Shown here: positions 1-7,218 of the stretch, in pieces
Position numbering within the stretch: the stretch's first letter is position 1
Layout of the letters: every line of letters begins with the position of its first letter
Assembly: GCA_002396125.1 (NCBI GenBank)
Contig: DGWL01000015.1
Location: 16,207-44,552, forward strand
DNA length: 28,346 bases
Direction of reading: 5' to 3'
Source of the DNA: Porphyromonadaceae bacterium UBA4259
GTDB taxonomy: Bacteria > Bacteroidota > Bacteroidia > Bacteroidales > Muribaculaceae
Program-made: the position numbers and the translations under genes
The notes under the pieces: model-generated
Databases searched by the model: none
What the model was told of the DNA's origin: nothing
Seen by the model: only the letters and a program-made list of their open reading frames with translations

Positions 1-20
1 TAAAAAATGTTGTATATCTC

Positions 21-52
21 AAGAAGGCCCAGATATTTGGGCCTTCTTAATT
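21..52 (+). terminator. Intrinsic terminator of a gene left of the window
   Basis: A perfect 11-bp inverted repeat pairs 21-31 with 38-48 (arm AAGAAGGCCCA) around a 6-nt loop and is followed by a short T-rich stretch. It most likely ends a transcript that enters from the left edge and insulates greA from it. The mirrored A/T flanks would let it work in both directions. Confidence 0.75.
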
Positions 53-132
53 TAGAATAACTGAAAACTCACAACTTCTGGTAGTTTTAAGGGTTAATAA
101 AACTGAATTGTTAATAAGTTGTGCGATTTTTG

Positions 133-164
133 TTTGCACATTGTGAAAAAACTGCCTACTTTTG
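133..164 (+). promoter_or_regulatory. Bacteroidetes-type promoter of greA
   Basis: The -33 box TTTG lies at 133-136 and the -7 box TACTTTTG (consensus TAnnTTTG) at 157-164, with a 20-nt spacer. This is an excellent match to the primary sigma-factor promoter known from Bacteroides. Transcription should start near 170, giving greA a leader of about 100 nt. Confidence 0.8.
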
Positions 165-191
165 CAACGAAATTAATAATGATAGTATTAG

Positions 192-226
192 CGGAGAATC
201 TCATGTTGTGAGGTTCTTCGGTTTTT
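192..226 (+). promoter_or_regulatory. Terminator-like hairpin in the greA leader (possible attenuator)
   Basis: Positions 192-203 pair with 209-220 as a 12-bp stem with two G-U pairs and a 5-nt loop, followed by G and five Ts (222-226). It lies between the predicted greA start site (about 170) and the greA ATG (275), so it would end a short leader RNA of about 55 nt unless RNA polymerase reads through. It has the form of an intrinsic terminator. That it acts as an attenuator is inference. Confidence 0.6.
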
Positions 227-274
227 ACTCTATGATTTTTTAACAATAAAATTTTAAAAAATAATTGATTTACC

Positions 275-745
275 ATGGCAATAAGCTATATGACCAAGTC
301 CGGCTATGATAAAAAGATGCAAGAACTGGCACATCTTGAGAATGTAGAACGTCCGGCAGTAGTACAGGCTATAGTAGAAGCAAGAGAGAAGGGTGACTTG
401 AGCGAGAACGCCGAGTATGACGCTGCTCGTGAGCGTCAAGGAATGCTGGAGGCAAAAATTGCTGAGCTGAAGAACCTGATAGCCGGTGCTCGCATCATTG
501 ATGAGAGCAAAATCAACACCGACGAGGTTCAGCTGCTCACTAAGGTGACCATTATGAATCTTGCTAATAAGGCGAAGATGACCTACACAATAGTTACCGA
601 GACTGAGAGTAATCTGCGCGAAGGCAAGATTTCAATCACCACACCCATCGCTAAGGGACTGGTAGGCCACAAGGTGGGCGATGTGGTTGAGATTCAGGCA
701 CCCGCCGGAACTATGAAGTTTGAGATTCTTGAGATTTCTATTTAA
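275..745 (+). CDS. greA: Transcription elongation factor GreA
   Basis: GreA rescues backtracked RNA polymerase by inserting its N-terminal coiled coil into the secondary channel and stimulating cleavage of the RNA 3' end. The 156-aa length is standard for the family. Residues 1-75 form the coiled coil, with the tip motif GDLSENAEYDAARERQ at 40-55; D41 and E44 match the two acidic tip residues required for cleavage in E. coli GreA. The rest is the FKBP-like C-terminal domain (motif GHKVGDVVEI). The ATG at 275 is preceded by an A/T-rich stretch with no Shine-Dalgarno, normal for Bacteroidetes. The HIT gene follows after 17 nt and is probably co-transcribed. The leader carries a terminator-like hairpin (192-226), so expression may be set after initiation. 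Confidence 0.97.
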   Translation: MAISYMTKSGYDKKMQELAHLENVERPAVVQAIVEAREKGDLSENAEYDAARERQGMLEAKIAELKNLIAGARIIDESKINTDEVQLLTKVTIMNLANKAKMTYTIVTETESNLREGKISITTPIAKGLVGHKVGDVVEIQAPAGTMKFEILEISI

Positions 746-762
746 TAATAACACTCACGATT

Positions 763-1158
763 ATGGCATCGATTTTCAGTAGAATAGTTGCTGGTGAGAT
801 TCCCAGCTACAAGGTTGCCGAGGACGATAACTATTATGCTTTCCTCGACATCAATCCAGTGGCTCAGGGCCACACCTTGGTTATTCCTAAGCGCGAGGTT
901 GACTACATCTTCGACCTCACCGACGACGAGCTGGCAGGACTCATGCTTTTTGCCAAGCGTGTGGCAGCTGCCATCAAGGCCGCCATTCCGTGCAAGAAGG
1001 TGGGTGTAACAGTGCTGGGTCTTGAAGTGCCTCATGCACATGTTCACCTGGTGCCGCTCAACAAGGAAAGCGACATGAGTTTTGGCGGCGATAAACTGTC
1101 GTTGCCTGCCGAGCAGATGCAAGACATCTGCCGCCGCATCAGTGAGCAGTTCAAGTAA
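763..1158 (+). CDS. HIT-family (histidine triad) nucleotide-binding protein
   Basis: This is a cytoplasmic histidine-triad protein of the Hint branch; such enzymes hydrolyse purine nucleoside phosphoramidates and related adenylates. At 131 aa it is the normal single-domain size. The triad motif HAHVHLV lies at 91-97 (H91, H93, H95); the middle His of the family is the nucleophile. The N-terminal part (FSRIVAGEIPSYKV...DINPVAQGHTLVIPK) is the usual Hint strand-helix region. It sits 17 nt behind greA with no promoter or terminator between, so the two form an operon that ends at the hairpin 1195-1234. The physiological substrate cannot be read from the sequence. Confidence 0.93.
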   Translation: MASIFSRIVAGEIPSYKVAEDDNYYAFLDINPVAQGHTLVIPKREVDYIFDLTDDELAGLMLFAKRVAAAIKAAIPCKKVGVTVLGLEVPHAHVHLVPLNKESDMSFGGDKLSLPAEQMQDICRRISEQFK

Positions 1159-1166
1159 CTGTCACA

Positions 1167-1234
1167 GTTCTTTTAGAAGAACTCCAAGTCATCAATGCTC
1201 TCGCCTTGAAAATCAAGGTGAGGGCATTTTTTTT
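1167..1234 (+). terminator. Terminator of greA-HIT operon
   Basis: Positions 1195-1209 pair with 1213-1227 as a 15-bp stem with two G-U pairs and a 3-nt loop, followed by eight Ts (1227-1234): a strong intrinsic terminator 37 nt after the HIT stop codon. A second small hairpin (1167-1172 with 1177-1182, loop TTAG) lies just upstream in the same 3' UTR. Confidence 0.9.
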
Positions 1235-1298
1235 GAAAGGAATTTTTGTTTTAGCATTTTTTGATTTTGCTGTGCTCGATTTTGGCACTATTACGCTA

Positions 1299-1306
1299 TA
1301 TCTTTG
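1299..1306 (+). promoter_or_regulatory. -7 promoter box before the 48-aa ORF
   Basis: TATCTTTG matches TAnnTTTG exactly, and the predicted start near 1312 gives a leader of about 35 nt to the ATG at 1348. A TTTG (1281-1284) is present upstream but at 14 nt, not the usual 19-21 nt, so the -33 part is weak. Confidence 0.55.
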
Positions 1307-1347
1307 CACCGAGAATGAAAGTAATAACACTCTAAAAAGATATAGCT

Positions 1348-1494
1348 ATGAACAATATTGACACTTCCAATCCCCGCACAACTCAGCATGGCAAGATGGC
1401 ATGCGCCGGCACAGGCATTAACGTGGTTTTCAACATCATGGGAATCCTATTCCTGACTTCCTTCCTAACCTATCTGGCAGTGCACTGCTTTTAA
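1348..1494 (+). CDS. Small single-pass membrane protein (48 aa), unknown function
   Basis: I do not recognise this protein. The ORF runs from ATG 1348 to TAA 1494. The first about 20 residues are polar (MNNIDTSNPRTTQHGK). Residues about 24-45 are a continuous hydrophobic stretch rich in V, F, I and L that can span the membrane once, ending in HCF. Support for its being real: a TAnnTTTG -7 box 41 nt upstream, a preceding terminator that isolates it from the HIT gene, a following perfect hairpin (1593-1629), and codon choice (GGC, CGC, ATC, CTG) like the neighbouring genes. Without homologues the assignment stays uncertain; the alternative is a non-coding RNA in the same place. Confidence 0.5.
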   Translation: MNNIDTSNPRTTQHGKMACAGTGINVVFNIMGILFLTSFLTYLAVHCF

Positions 1495-1592
1495 AAACAT
1501 GGGGAAGATATTATGCAATGACAGTTTAGGGAAACAAACTGATGGCTGACAATTGACTGCAGCAACTATTAAAGAGAATGTAATGAAACATA

Positions 1593-1629
1593 ATGAGGAG
1601 CATGACCTGATGGCAGTCATGCTCCTCAT
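1593..1629. terminator. Convergent-gene terminator hairpin
   Basis: A perfect 14-bp stem pairs 1593-1606 with 1616-1629 (arm ATGAGGAGCATGAC) around a 9-nt loop. It lies between the 48-aa ORF (plus) and the FMN-binding protein gene (minus), which converge on it. The T-tracts on both sides are short and interrupted, so it is probably a moderate terminator for both. Confidence 0.6.
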
Positions 1630-1660
1630 GTTATTTAACGACTTGCATCGTCTTGATTTT

Positions 1661-2128
1661 TTATCTCGTCATGCGTTTCTTGCCTTTGGTTTTGCCCTTG
1701 GCTTTAGCCTTTGATGCTGTCTTGCCGTCCTTTTTAGAGCTCTTTACCTCCTTCAATCCGGCTTTAATGTTCTTTATTAGAGCTTCGCTCGAGTAGGTCG
1801 CTCCTGTTGCAACATCGGTGTCAAGCTTCTTGGCCTCCTCCACGGTCTTGCCAATGAACTGCTTGAACACCTTGTCTTTTGCCTTGTTGAAATAGGATGG
1901 TGTTTCTTTGTTGGCATCGGCCGTAATGCTTGTGATGCGGCCATCTTTTACTGTAATGGTAACGGGTGTGGTTCCATTGTAGCCTATCACCTTCTTGGCC
2001 AGTTCGCCGGTGTAGATCACTTGTGATGCGCTGTTGTTTTTCTTCACTTTCTTTGCCATGGCGCATGGAGCAAGAGCCGCTGCGGCTATCACGGCAACGC
2101 CAAGTACTGCATATTTAATCTTTCTCAT
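1661..2128 (-). CDS. Exported FMN-binding domain protein, probable ApbE flavinylation substrate
   Basis: This is a 155-aa exported protein. Residues 1-25 form a Sec signal peptide (basic MRKIKY, hydrophobic core 7-20, likely cleavage after AMA at 25). Residues about 46-125 are an FMN-binding domain of the NqrC/RnfG/urocanate-reductase type, with the motif DVATGATYSS at 105-114. In this family the last Thr of TGAT (T111) receives FMN covalently from ApbE. The C-terminal 28 residues are extremely Lys-rich and end RMTR. Such single-domain flavinylated proteins are linked to electron transfer across or outside the inner membrane; no partner dehydrogenase or apbE is visible here, so it stands alone. 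A minus-strand -7 box lies at 2173-2180. The family is clear; the redox partner is unknown. Confidence 0.85.
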   Translation of the reverse strand: MRKIKYAVLGVAVIAAAALAPCAMAKKVKKNNSASQVIYTGELAKKVIGYNGTTPVTITVKDGRITSITADANKETPSYFNKAKDKVFKQFIGKTVEEAKKLDTDVATGATYSSEALIKNIKAGLKEVKSSKKDGKTASKAKAKGKTKGKKRMTR

Positions 2129-2172
2129 AACTAATGTGTGTGTTTAGAATCGTTTATGTCTTAATTAGACTG

Positions 2173-2202
2173 CAAACTTAGCGAAAATATTAACCACGTC
2201 AA
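2173..2202 (-). promoter_or_regulatory. Promoter of the FMN-binding protein gene
   Basis: Read on the minus strand, TAAGTTTG (2180-2173) fits TAnnTTTG and CTTG near 2203-2200 gives a TTG at about 19 nt spacing. The leader to the ATG at 2128 is about 40 nt. Confidence 0.6.
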
Positions 2203-2287
2203 GCATGAAAAAGGAGTTTTTAACACTTTTACTGCAAAAAAAGGAGCAAAAAACTGTTTTTTACTTTTTTTATCGCTCAGTTTTTGC

Positions 2288-2295
2288 TACCTTTG
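2288..2295 (+). promoter_or_regulatory. -7 box of the tsaC operon
   Basis: TACCTTTG matches TAnnTTTG and puts the start near 2301, only about 18 nt before the tsaC ATG. The -33 region is a T-rich run without a clean TTTG. It is divergent from the FMN-binding gene promoter about 110 nt away. Confidence 0.6.
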
Positions 2296-2318
2296 TTAAT
2301 TAAAACTGAAGTTGACGC

Positions 2319-2885
2319 ATGACAATAGACGACGACCTGAAAGCCTGCATCAAGACCCTGAGCCAAGGGGGATTGATTTTATACCCAACCGACACCATTT
2401 GGGGCATCGGCTGCGATGCTACCAATGCCGAGGCTGTGAAGAAGGTGTATGAACTCAAGCGACGAGCCGACAACAAGGCACTCATTGTGCTGCTCGACAG
2501 CCCCGAGCACCTTGACCACTATGTGGTTGACGTGCCCGAGATGGCGCGAGAGCTTGTCGACGTGGCAGTGAAACCGTTGACTATCATCTATGACGGGGCT
2601 TTCAATGTGGCTCACAATCTGCTTGGCGAGAACGACACGCTTGGCATTCGCATTCCGCACGACGAGTTTGCTCAGCAGTTGTGCGCGCGTTTTGGCAAGC
2701 CTATTGTGTCGACGTCGGCCAACGTCAGTGGCGAGCCCAGCGCCAGCACGTTTGGCGAGATAGCCGAAGAAATCAAGCAAGGTGTTGACTATGTTGTGAA
2801 TTACCGCCGCGATGACACTCGGCCACACGTGGCTTCCAATATTATCATGCTCAGCAGCGACGGCACGTTTAAGATAATTAGATAA
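2319..2885 (+). CDS. tsaC: L-threonylcarbamoyladenylate synthase (TsaC/Sua5/YrdC family)
   Basis: The enzyme makes threonylcarbamoyl-AMP from threonine, bicarbonate and ATP, the first step of the t6A37 modification of ANN-decoding tRNAs. At 188 aa it is the single-domain TsaC form without the C-terminal Sua5 domain. Family motifs: YPTDTIWGIG (22-31), KRRADNKAL (47-55, nucleotide-binding basic cluster), RIP (111-113) and STSANVSGEPS (131-141). It begins 24 nt after a -7 box and is the first gene of an operon; the next gene (GTG 2901) follows after 15 nt. Confidence 0.94.
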   Translation: MTIDDDLKACIKTLSQGGLILYPTDTIWGIGCDATNAEAVKKVYELKRRADNKALIVLLDSPEHLDHYVVDVPEMARELVDVAVKPLTIIYDGAFNVAHNLLGENDTLGIRIPHDEFAQQLCARFGKPIVSTSANVSGEPSASTFGEIAEEIKQGVDYVVNYRRDDTRPHVASNIIMLSSDGTFKIIR

Positions 2886-2900
2886 AACAGCAAGAACGAA

Positions 2901-4316
2901 GTGACAGGCGAGAAAAGACAGCGACTACGGTATGTGCTAGGCGACTTTGTGTCGTCAAGTGTGGCATGGTTTGTGTTTAACCTCACTCGTTTTCACTTGG
3001 GTTTTGTTAAAGGGCACGTCACGCTTACATCGTTTCTCACATCGGAGAATGTGGTGATTGGACAGGTTGTGTTTCCCCTGCTCATGATGTTTGTCTACTA
3101 TCTCTCGGGCTACTACAATGTCCCTTATCGCAAGTCGCGATTGCAGGAATTTATTATCACGTTGATTAGTGCCGTCTGCAACAGCTTCTTTATCATGCTG
3201 GTTGCTCTCATTAACGACATGGCACAAAGTCGCACCGAGAACTATGAGGTGATTTTCATCTTAATGGGGATTCTCTTTGTGTGTGTCTACATTGTGCGAC
3301 TGGTCATTACCAACTCCTGCACCCATAAGATTCGCAACGGACAGCTCCAGTTCAATGCCTTGATTGTGGGCAGCGGAGCTGCGGGTTTTGCATTTTTTCA
3401 GCGCCTGCAAAGCTCCATCAATACGCTGGGTTACAATGTGGTGGGGTTTGTTGACCTGCCTGGTGAGAACCGTGTCAAGGATATTAATCTTCCCGTCTAT
3501 AATTTCGACGACTTGCTGCAGGTGTGCAAGGGAAATGCCGTGAGCGAGGTGATTGTTGTGCCCACTAAGCAAAGCTCTGAGCAACTGCTGGCTGTAATCG
3601 ACCGCCTCTACTTGCTCAACTTGCCCATCAAGATGACCCCCGACCGTTACAATCTGCTCATGTCGCGTGCGCGCTTCAGCAACCTCTATGGCGACCCGTT
3701 GGTTGATATCTCGGGCAACACTATGAGCGAGGGTGGCAAAAACATCAAGCGCGTGGCCGATGTGGTGCTCTCGGCGGTCATCATGGTGCTACTCATCCCT
3801 GTCTATCTGGTTGTAGCGATTCTCATAAAGATTGACTCTAAAGGTCCCATCATCTTCAAGCAGGAACGAGTGGGCTACCACAACAAGGTGTTTAATATTT
3901 ACAAGTTTCGCTCAATGGTGACCAATGCCGAGAAAGACAACGTTCCGCAACTGTCGAGCGACAACGATCCGCGCATCACGCGGGTTGGGCACTACTTGCG
4001 CAAGTATCGCATCGATGAGCTGCCACAGTTCTGGAATGTCATCAAGGGTGACATGTCGCTTGTGGGGCCACGACCCGAGCGCCAGTATTATATCGACCAG
4101 ATTGTTGCCCGCAAGCCTGCCTATCTGCTTGTGCACCAGGTGCGTCCGGGCATCACATCGATGGGACAGGTGAAGTTTGGCTACGCAAGCAGTGTCGATG
4201 AGATGCTTGAACGCCTCGACTACGATTTGCTTTATATCGAGAATATGTCGCTGCTCAACGATATCAAGATACTGGTTTATACAATTAAAATTGTTTTAAC
4301 AGGCAAGGGTGTGTGA
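2901..4316 (+). CDS. Polyprenyl-phosphate hexose-1-phosphate transferase (WbaP/WcaJ-like sugar transferase)
   Basis: It starts a surface glycan by moving a sugar-1-phosphate from a nucleotide sugar to undecaprenyl phosphate. The 471 aa show the full long form: membrane helices at about 10-28, 52-70, 84-105 and 118-137; a CoA_binding_3/Rossmann-like domain from 153 (ALIVGSGAAG); then the catalytic bacterial sugar-transferase domain from 282 with its membrane-inserted helix (286-311), KFRSM (335-339), YRIDELPQFWN (369-379, catalytic Asp-Glu dyad at 372-373) and LVGPRPER (387-394). The start codon is GTG, 15 nt after tsaC; no in-frame ATG lies nearby. The ClC gene starts 3 nt after its stop. No other glycan genes are adjacent. 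The sugar transferred (Gal, Glc or other) cannot be told. Confidence 0.9.
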   Translation: MTGEKRQRLRYVLGDFVSSSVAWFVFNLTRFHLGFVKGHVTLTSFLTSENVVIGQVVFPLLMMFVYYLSGYYNVPYRKSRLQEFIITLISAVCNSFFIMLVALINDMAQSRTENYEVIFILMGILFVCVYIVRLVITNSCTHKIRNGQLQFNALIVGSGAAGFAFFQRLQSSINTLGYNVVGFVDLPGENRVKDINLPVYNFDDLLQVCKGNAVSEVIVVPTKQSSEQLLAVIDRLYLLNLPIKMTPDRYNLLMSRARFSNLYGDPLVDISGNTMSEGGKNIKRVADVVLSAVIMVLLIPVYLVVAILIKIDSKGPIIFKQERVGYHNKVFNIYKFRSMVTNAEKDNVPQLSSDNDPRITRVGHYLRKYRIDELPQFWNVIKGDMSLVGPRPERQYYIDQIVARKPAYLLVHQVRPGITSMGQVKFGYASSVDEMLERLDYDLLYIENMSLLNDIKILVYTIKIVLTGKGV

Positions 4317-4319
4317 GAG

Positions 4320-6158
4320 ATGAGCAACAGTTATGGTCGTGTAAATAGAACCGAGCAGCAACCTCAGGAGTCGCGCTTTTCGCGATGGGTAGGTGGAGTG
4401 CGCAAGTGGCGCGAGCAGCACATCAAGGAGAAAACCTTTGTGGTGATGCTGGCGCTGGTTGTTGGTGCTGTCTCTGGACTGGCGGCTGTTCTGCTAAAGT
4501 TCTTGATTGGCTTTATTGCAGGCCTGCTCACAAAGCATGTTCACATTGCCGGTGGCAACTATGAGTACTTGGTGTTCCCTGTGGTGGGAATTCTTCTTGC
4601 CGGGCTTTATGTGCGGCACATCATCAAGGACGATATTTATCATGGTGTTACGCGTGTGTTATATGCCATTGCCCAGCGCAAGAGTCGTCTTAAACCTCAC
4701 AACATGTATGCCTCGCTTGTGGCATCGTCGGTGACAATTGGCTTTGGCGGGTCGGTTGGAGCCGAGGGCCCCATTGTGTTCACGGGAGCGGCAATTGGGT
4801 CTAACTTGGGCCAGTTCTTCAGGCTATCGCCGCAGACGCTGATGCTCCTTGTGGGCTGTGGTGCCGCAGCCGGTATAGCAGGCATCTTCAAGGCGCCTAT
4901 AGCCGGTGTGCTTTTCACTATTGAGGTGTTGTTGATAGATTTGAACTCACGCTCGGTTGTGCCTCTCATTATAGCATCGGTGACGGGTGCTACTGTGGCC
5001 TACGCATTCACAGGCTATAATGTGGAATTCTTCTTCTCGCAAAGCGAGCAGTTCTTCACTAGCCGCATTCCGTTTGTTATTCTTCTTGGGCTCTTCTGTG
5101 GTTTTGTCTCACTCTATTTCAACAAGACCATTGAGATGATGGAAAACATGTTCAGCCGCATCAGCAATCCATGGCTGCGATTTGCCATTGGGGCGGTGAT
5201 TCTGAGCTCACTCATCTTCCTCTTCCCGGCGCTTTATGGCGAGGGTTATGGTGCTATCAACAGTCTGCTCAACGGCGATGTGACTCCTCTCTTCGACAAC
5301 AGCGTGTTCTATTCTCACCACGATAGTGTGTGGTGGGCAGTGGCTTTAGTGGGAATACTCACTCTCACCAAGGTGTTTGCAACTAGTGCCACCAATGGCG
5401 GTGGTGGAGTGGGAGGAACATTTGCGCCATCGCTTTATGTGGGATGTATGGCTGGTTTCTTTTTTGCCTTCCTGCTCAACTCGCTTGGGGTGGTTGACCA
5501 GTCGCTGCCACTGTCGCACAAGAATTTTGCCCTGCTGGGCATGGCTGGCGTGATGGCTGGCGTGATGCATGCGCCGCTCATGGCAATCTTTTTAACAGCC
5601 GAGATGACCGGCGGTTATCAGCTGTTCTTGCCATTGCTCATCGTTTCGGTGGTGTCTTACCTCACATCACGCATAATCTTGCCCTACGGCATCTACTCGC
5701 GGCGTTTGGCCAAGCGCGGAGAGTTGCTCACGCATCACAAGGACAAGTCGGTGCTCACGCTACTCAAGATTGACAGTGTGATTGAGACCGATTTCACTCC
5801 TGTTCATCCTGAGATGAGTCTCAAAGAGATGGTCGATGTCATTGCTCGCAGCTCGCGCAATCTGTTCCCTGTCACCAGCGATGACGGCACATTGCTCGGT
5901 GTGGTGTTGCTCGACGACATACGCAACATCATGTTCCGCCCCGACCTGTATCGTCGCATCTATGTGGAGCGCTTCATGTCGGCTCCTCCGGCTCAAATCG
6001 AGGTGGGCACGCCCATGGAGCGAGTTATGCGCACCTTTGATGAAACCAAAGCCTGGAACCTGCCTGTAGTGGAGGATGGAAAATATGTGGGATTTATTTC
6101 AAAATCTAAGATTTTCAATTCCTATCGCGAGGTACTTAAGCATTACAGCTACGATTAA
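4320..6158 (+). CDS. ClC-family chloride channel/transporter with CBS pair
   Basis: This is a 612-aa inner-membrane ClC protein. The membrane domain spans about 38-465. GAEGP at 147-151 carries the gating glutamate (E149); GGVGGTFAPSLYVG (363-375) is the third ClC motif; Y459 in YGIYS aligns with the E. coli pore tyrosine. The first pore motif GSGIP is replaced by YHGVT (107-111). FTIEV (199-203) places Val203 where proton-coupled exchangers carry the internal glutamate, as in animal ClC channels. Residues about 485-605 form two CBS domains, usual sites of nucleotide regulation. The gene starts 3 nt after the sugar transferase and belongs to the tsaC operon. The family is certain; whether it is a channel or an H+ exchanger is open. 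Confidence 0.93.
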   Translation: MSNSYGRVNRTEQQPQESRFSRWVGGVRKWREQHIKEKTFVVMLALVVGAVSGLAAVLLKFLIGFIAGLLTKHVHIAGGNYEYLVFPVVGILLAGLYVRHIIKDDIYHGVTRVLYAIAQRKSRLKPHNMYASLVASSVTIGFGGSVGAEGPIVFTGAAIGSNLGQFFRLSPQTLMLLVGCGAAAGIAGIFKAPIAGVLFTIEVLLIDLNSRSVVPLIIASVTGATVAYAFTGYNVEFFFSQSEQFFTSRIPFVILLGLFCGFVSLYFNKTIEMMENMFSRISNPWLRFAIGAVILSSLIFLFPALYGEGYGAINSLLNGDVTPLFDNSVFYSHHDSVWWAVALVGILTLTKVFATSATNGGGGVGGTFAPSLYVGCMAGFFFAFLLNSLGVVDQSLPLSHKNFALLGMAGVMAGVMHAPLMAIFLTAEMTGGYQLFLPLLIVSVVSYLTSRIILPYGIYSRRLAKRGELLTHHKDKSVLTLLKIDSVIETDFTPVHPEMSLKEMVDVIARSSRNLFPVTSDDGTLLGVVLLDDIRNIMFRPDLYRRIYVERFMSAPPAQIEVGTPMERVMRTFDETKAWNLPVVEDGKYVGFISKSKIFNSYREVLKHYSYD

Positions 6159-6215
6159 CGCTCCTCGTCGGCTCGTGTGCTGGTAGTTCACTTGTTCTTT
6201 TATATATCAAATCTT

Positions 6216-7178
6216 ATGACAAAAGAAGACCTGAGAATAGTGTTTTTTGGCACTCCTGATTTTGCTGTGGAGAGCTTGCGCCGCTTGGTAGAAGGCGGTT
6301 ATAACATTGTGGGTGTGGTAACTATGCCCGATAAGCTCGCAGGGCGCGGGCACCGGCTTCTGCAGTCGGCAGTGAAGCAATATGCCCTTGAAAAAGGTTT
6401 GCACATAATGCAGCCCGAACGGCTCAAGGATGAGGCGTTTGTCGATGATTTGCGAAGCTTGAATGCGCAGCTCAACATCGTTATTGCCTTTAGAATGTTG
6501 CCCCAAGTGGTGTGGGCTATGCCGCCATTGGGCACCTTCAACTTGCACGCGTCGCTGCTACCCAAGTATCGTGGCGCCGCACCAATCAATTGGGCAGTGA
6601 TGAACGGCGACACCATCACCGGTGTCACCACCTTCTTCCTCAAGCATGAGATTGACACTGGCGACGTGATTCAGCAGCAGTCTATTGAGATAGGTCGCAC
6701 CGACAACGTTGAAACCATTCACGATCGCCTGATGATGCTAGGAGCAGGCATGGTGGTTGATACTGTTGATGCCATTATCGCCGGCACCGTTAAGCCCATT
6801 CCGCAGGAGAGTATGCTCACCGCAGGTGAACAACCAACTCCAGCTCCCAAAATCTTTACCGAGACTTGCCGCATCGACTGGTCGTGGCCGGCCGAGAAGA
6901 TATATAACCACATTCGTGGACTTTCACCCTATCCTGCTGCATGGAGTGAGATTGTTGATGACAAGGGAGAAGCATTCCATGTCAAGATTTTTGCCACAAG
7001 TGAGCCCATTTCTAAAGGAGAAACTGTGCCGGGCACTATAACGGCCGATGGACGTCACCTTGTGGTGGACTGTGGCGATGGTGCACTCGAGATACAATCG
7101 CTTCAGCTCGCAGGCAAGCGTCGCATGCCGGCAGCCGACTTCATGCGCGGCTTCAACCTCACGGGTTGCCACTTTTGA
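6216..7178 (+). CDS. fmt: Methionyl-tRNA formyltransferase
   Basis: Fmt transfers a formyl group from 10-formyl-tetrahydrofolate to Met-tRNAfMet for initiation. The product is 320 aa. The N-terminal formyltransferase fold begins IVFFGTPDFAVESL (8-21); the catalytic triad is N109, H111 (NLHASLLPKYRGAAPI, 109-124) and D147 (EIDTGDVI). The C-terminal tRNA-binding domain (about 215-320) is present. The frame is open upstream to a GTG at 6177, but the ATG at 6216 gives the normal N-terminus and is preferred. A 57-nt gap separates it from the ClC gene with no terminator, so it is the last gene of the tsaC operon. It converges with rluD; I see no convincing hairpin in the 40 nt between them. Confidence 0.95.
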   Translation: MTKEDLRIVFFGTPDFAVESLRRLVEGGYNIVGVVTMPDKLAGRGHRLLQSAVKQYALEKGLHIMQPERLKDEAFVDDLRSLNAQLNIVIAFRMLPQVVWAMPPLGTFNLHASLLPKYRGAAPINWAVMNGDTITGVTTFFLKHEIDTGDVIQQQSIEIGRTDNVETIHDRLMMLGAGMVVDTVDAIIAGTVKPIPQESMLTAGEQPTPAPKIFTETCRIDWSWPAEKIYNHIRGLSPYPAAWSEIVDDKGEAFHVKIFATSEPISKGETVPGTITADGRHLVVDCGDGALEIQSLQLAGKRRMPAADFMRGFNLTGCHF

Positions 7179-7218
7179 AAATATAAAAAGGTAGATCTTG
7201 ACTCCTGGTTTTGCTCGT

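Noticed and set aside
6177..6215. Upstream GTG start for fmt
   Set aside because: It would add 13 residues (MLVVHLFFYISNL) absent from the normal Fmt N-terminus; the ATG at 6216 gives the expected start.
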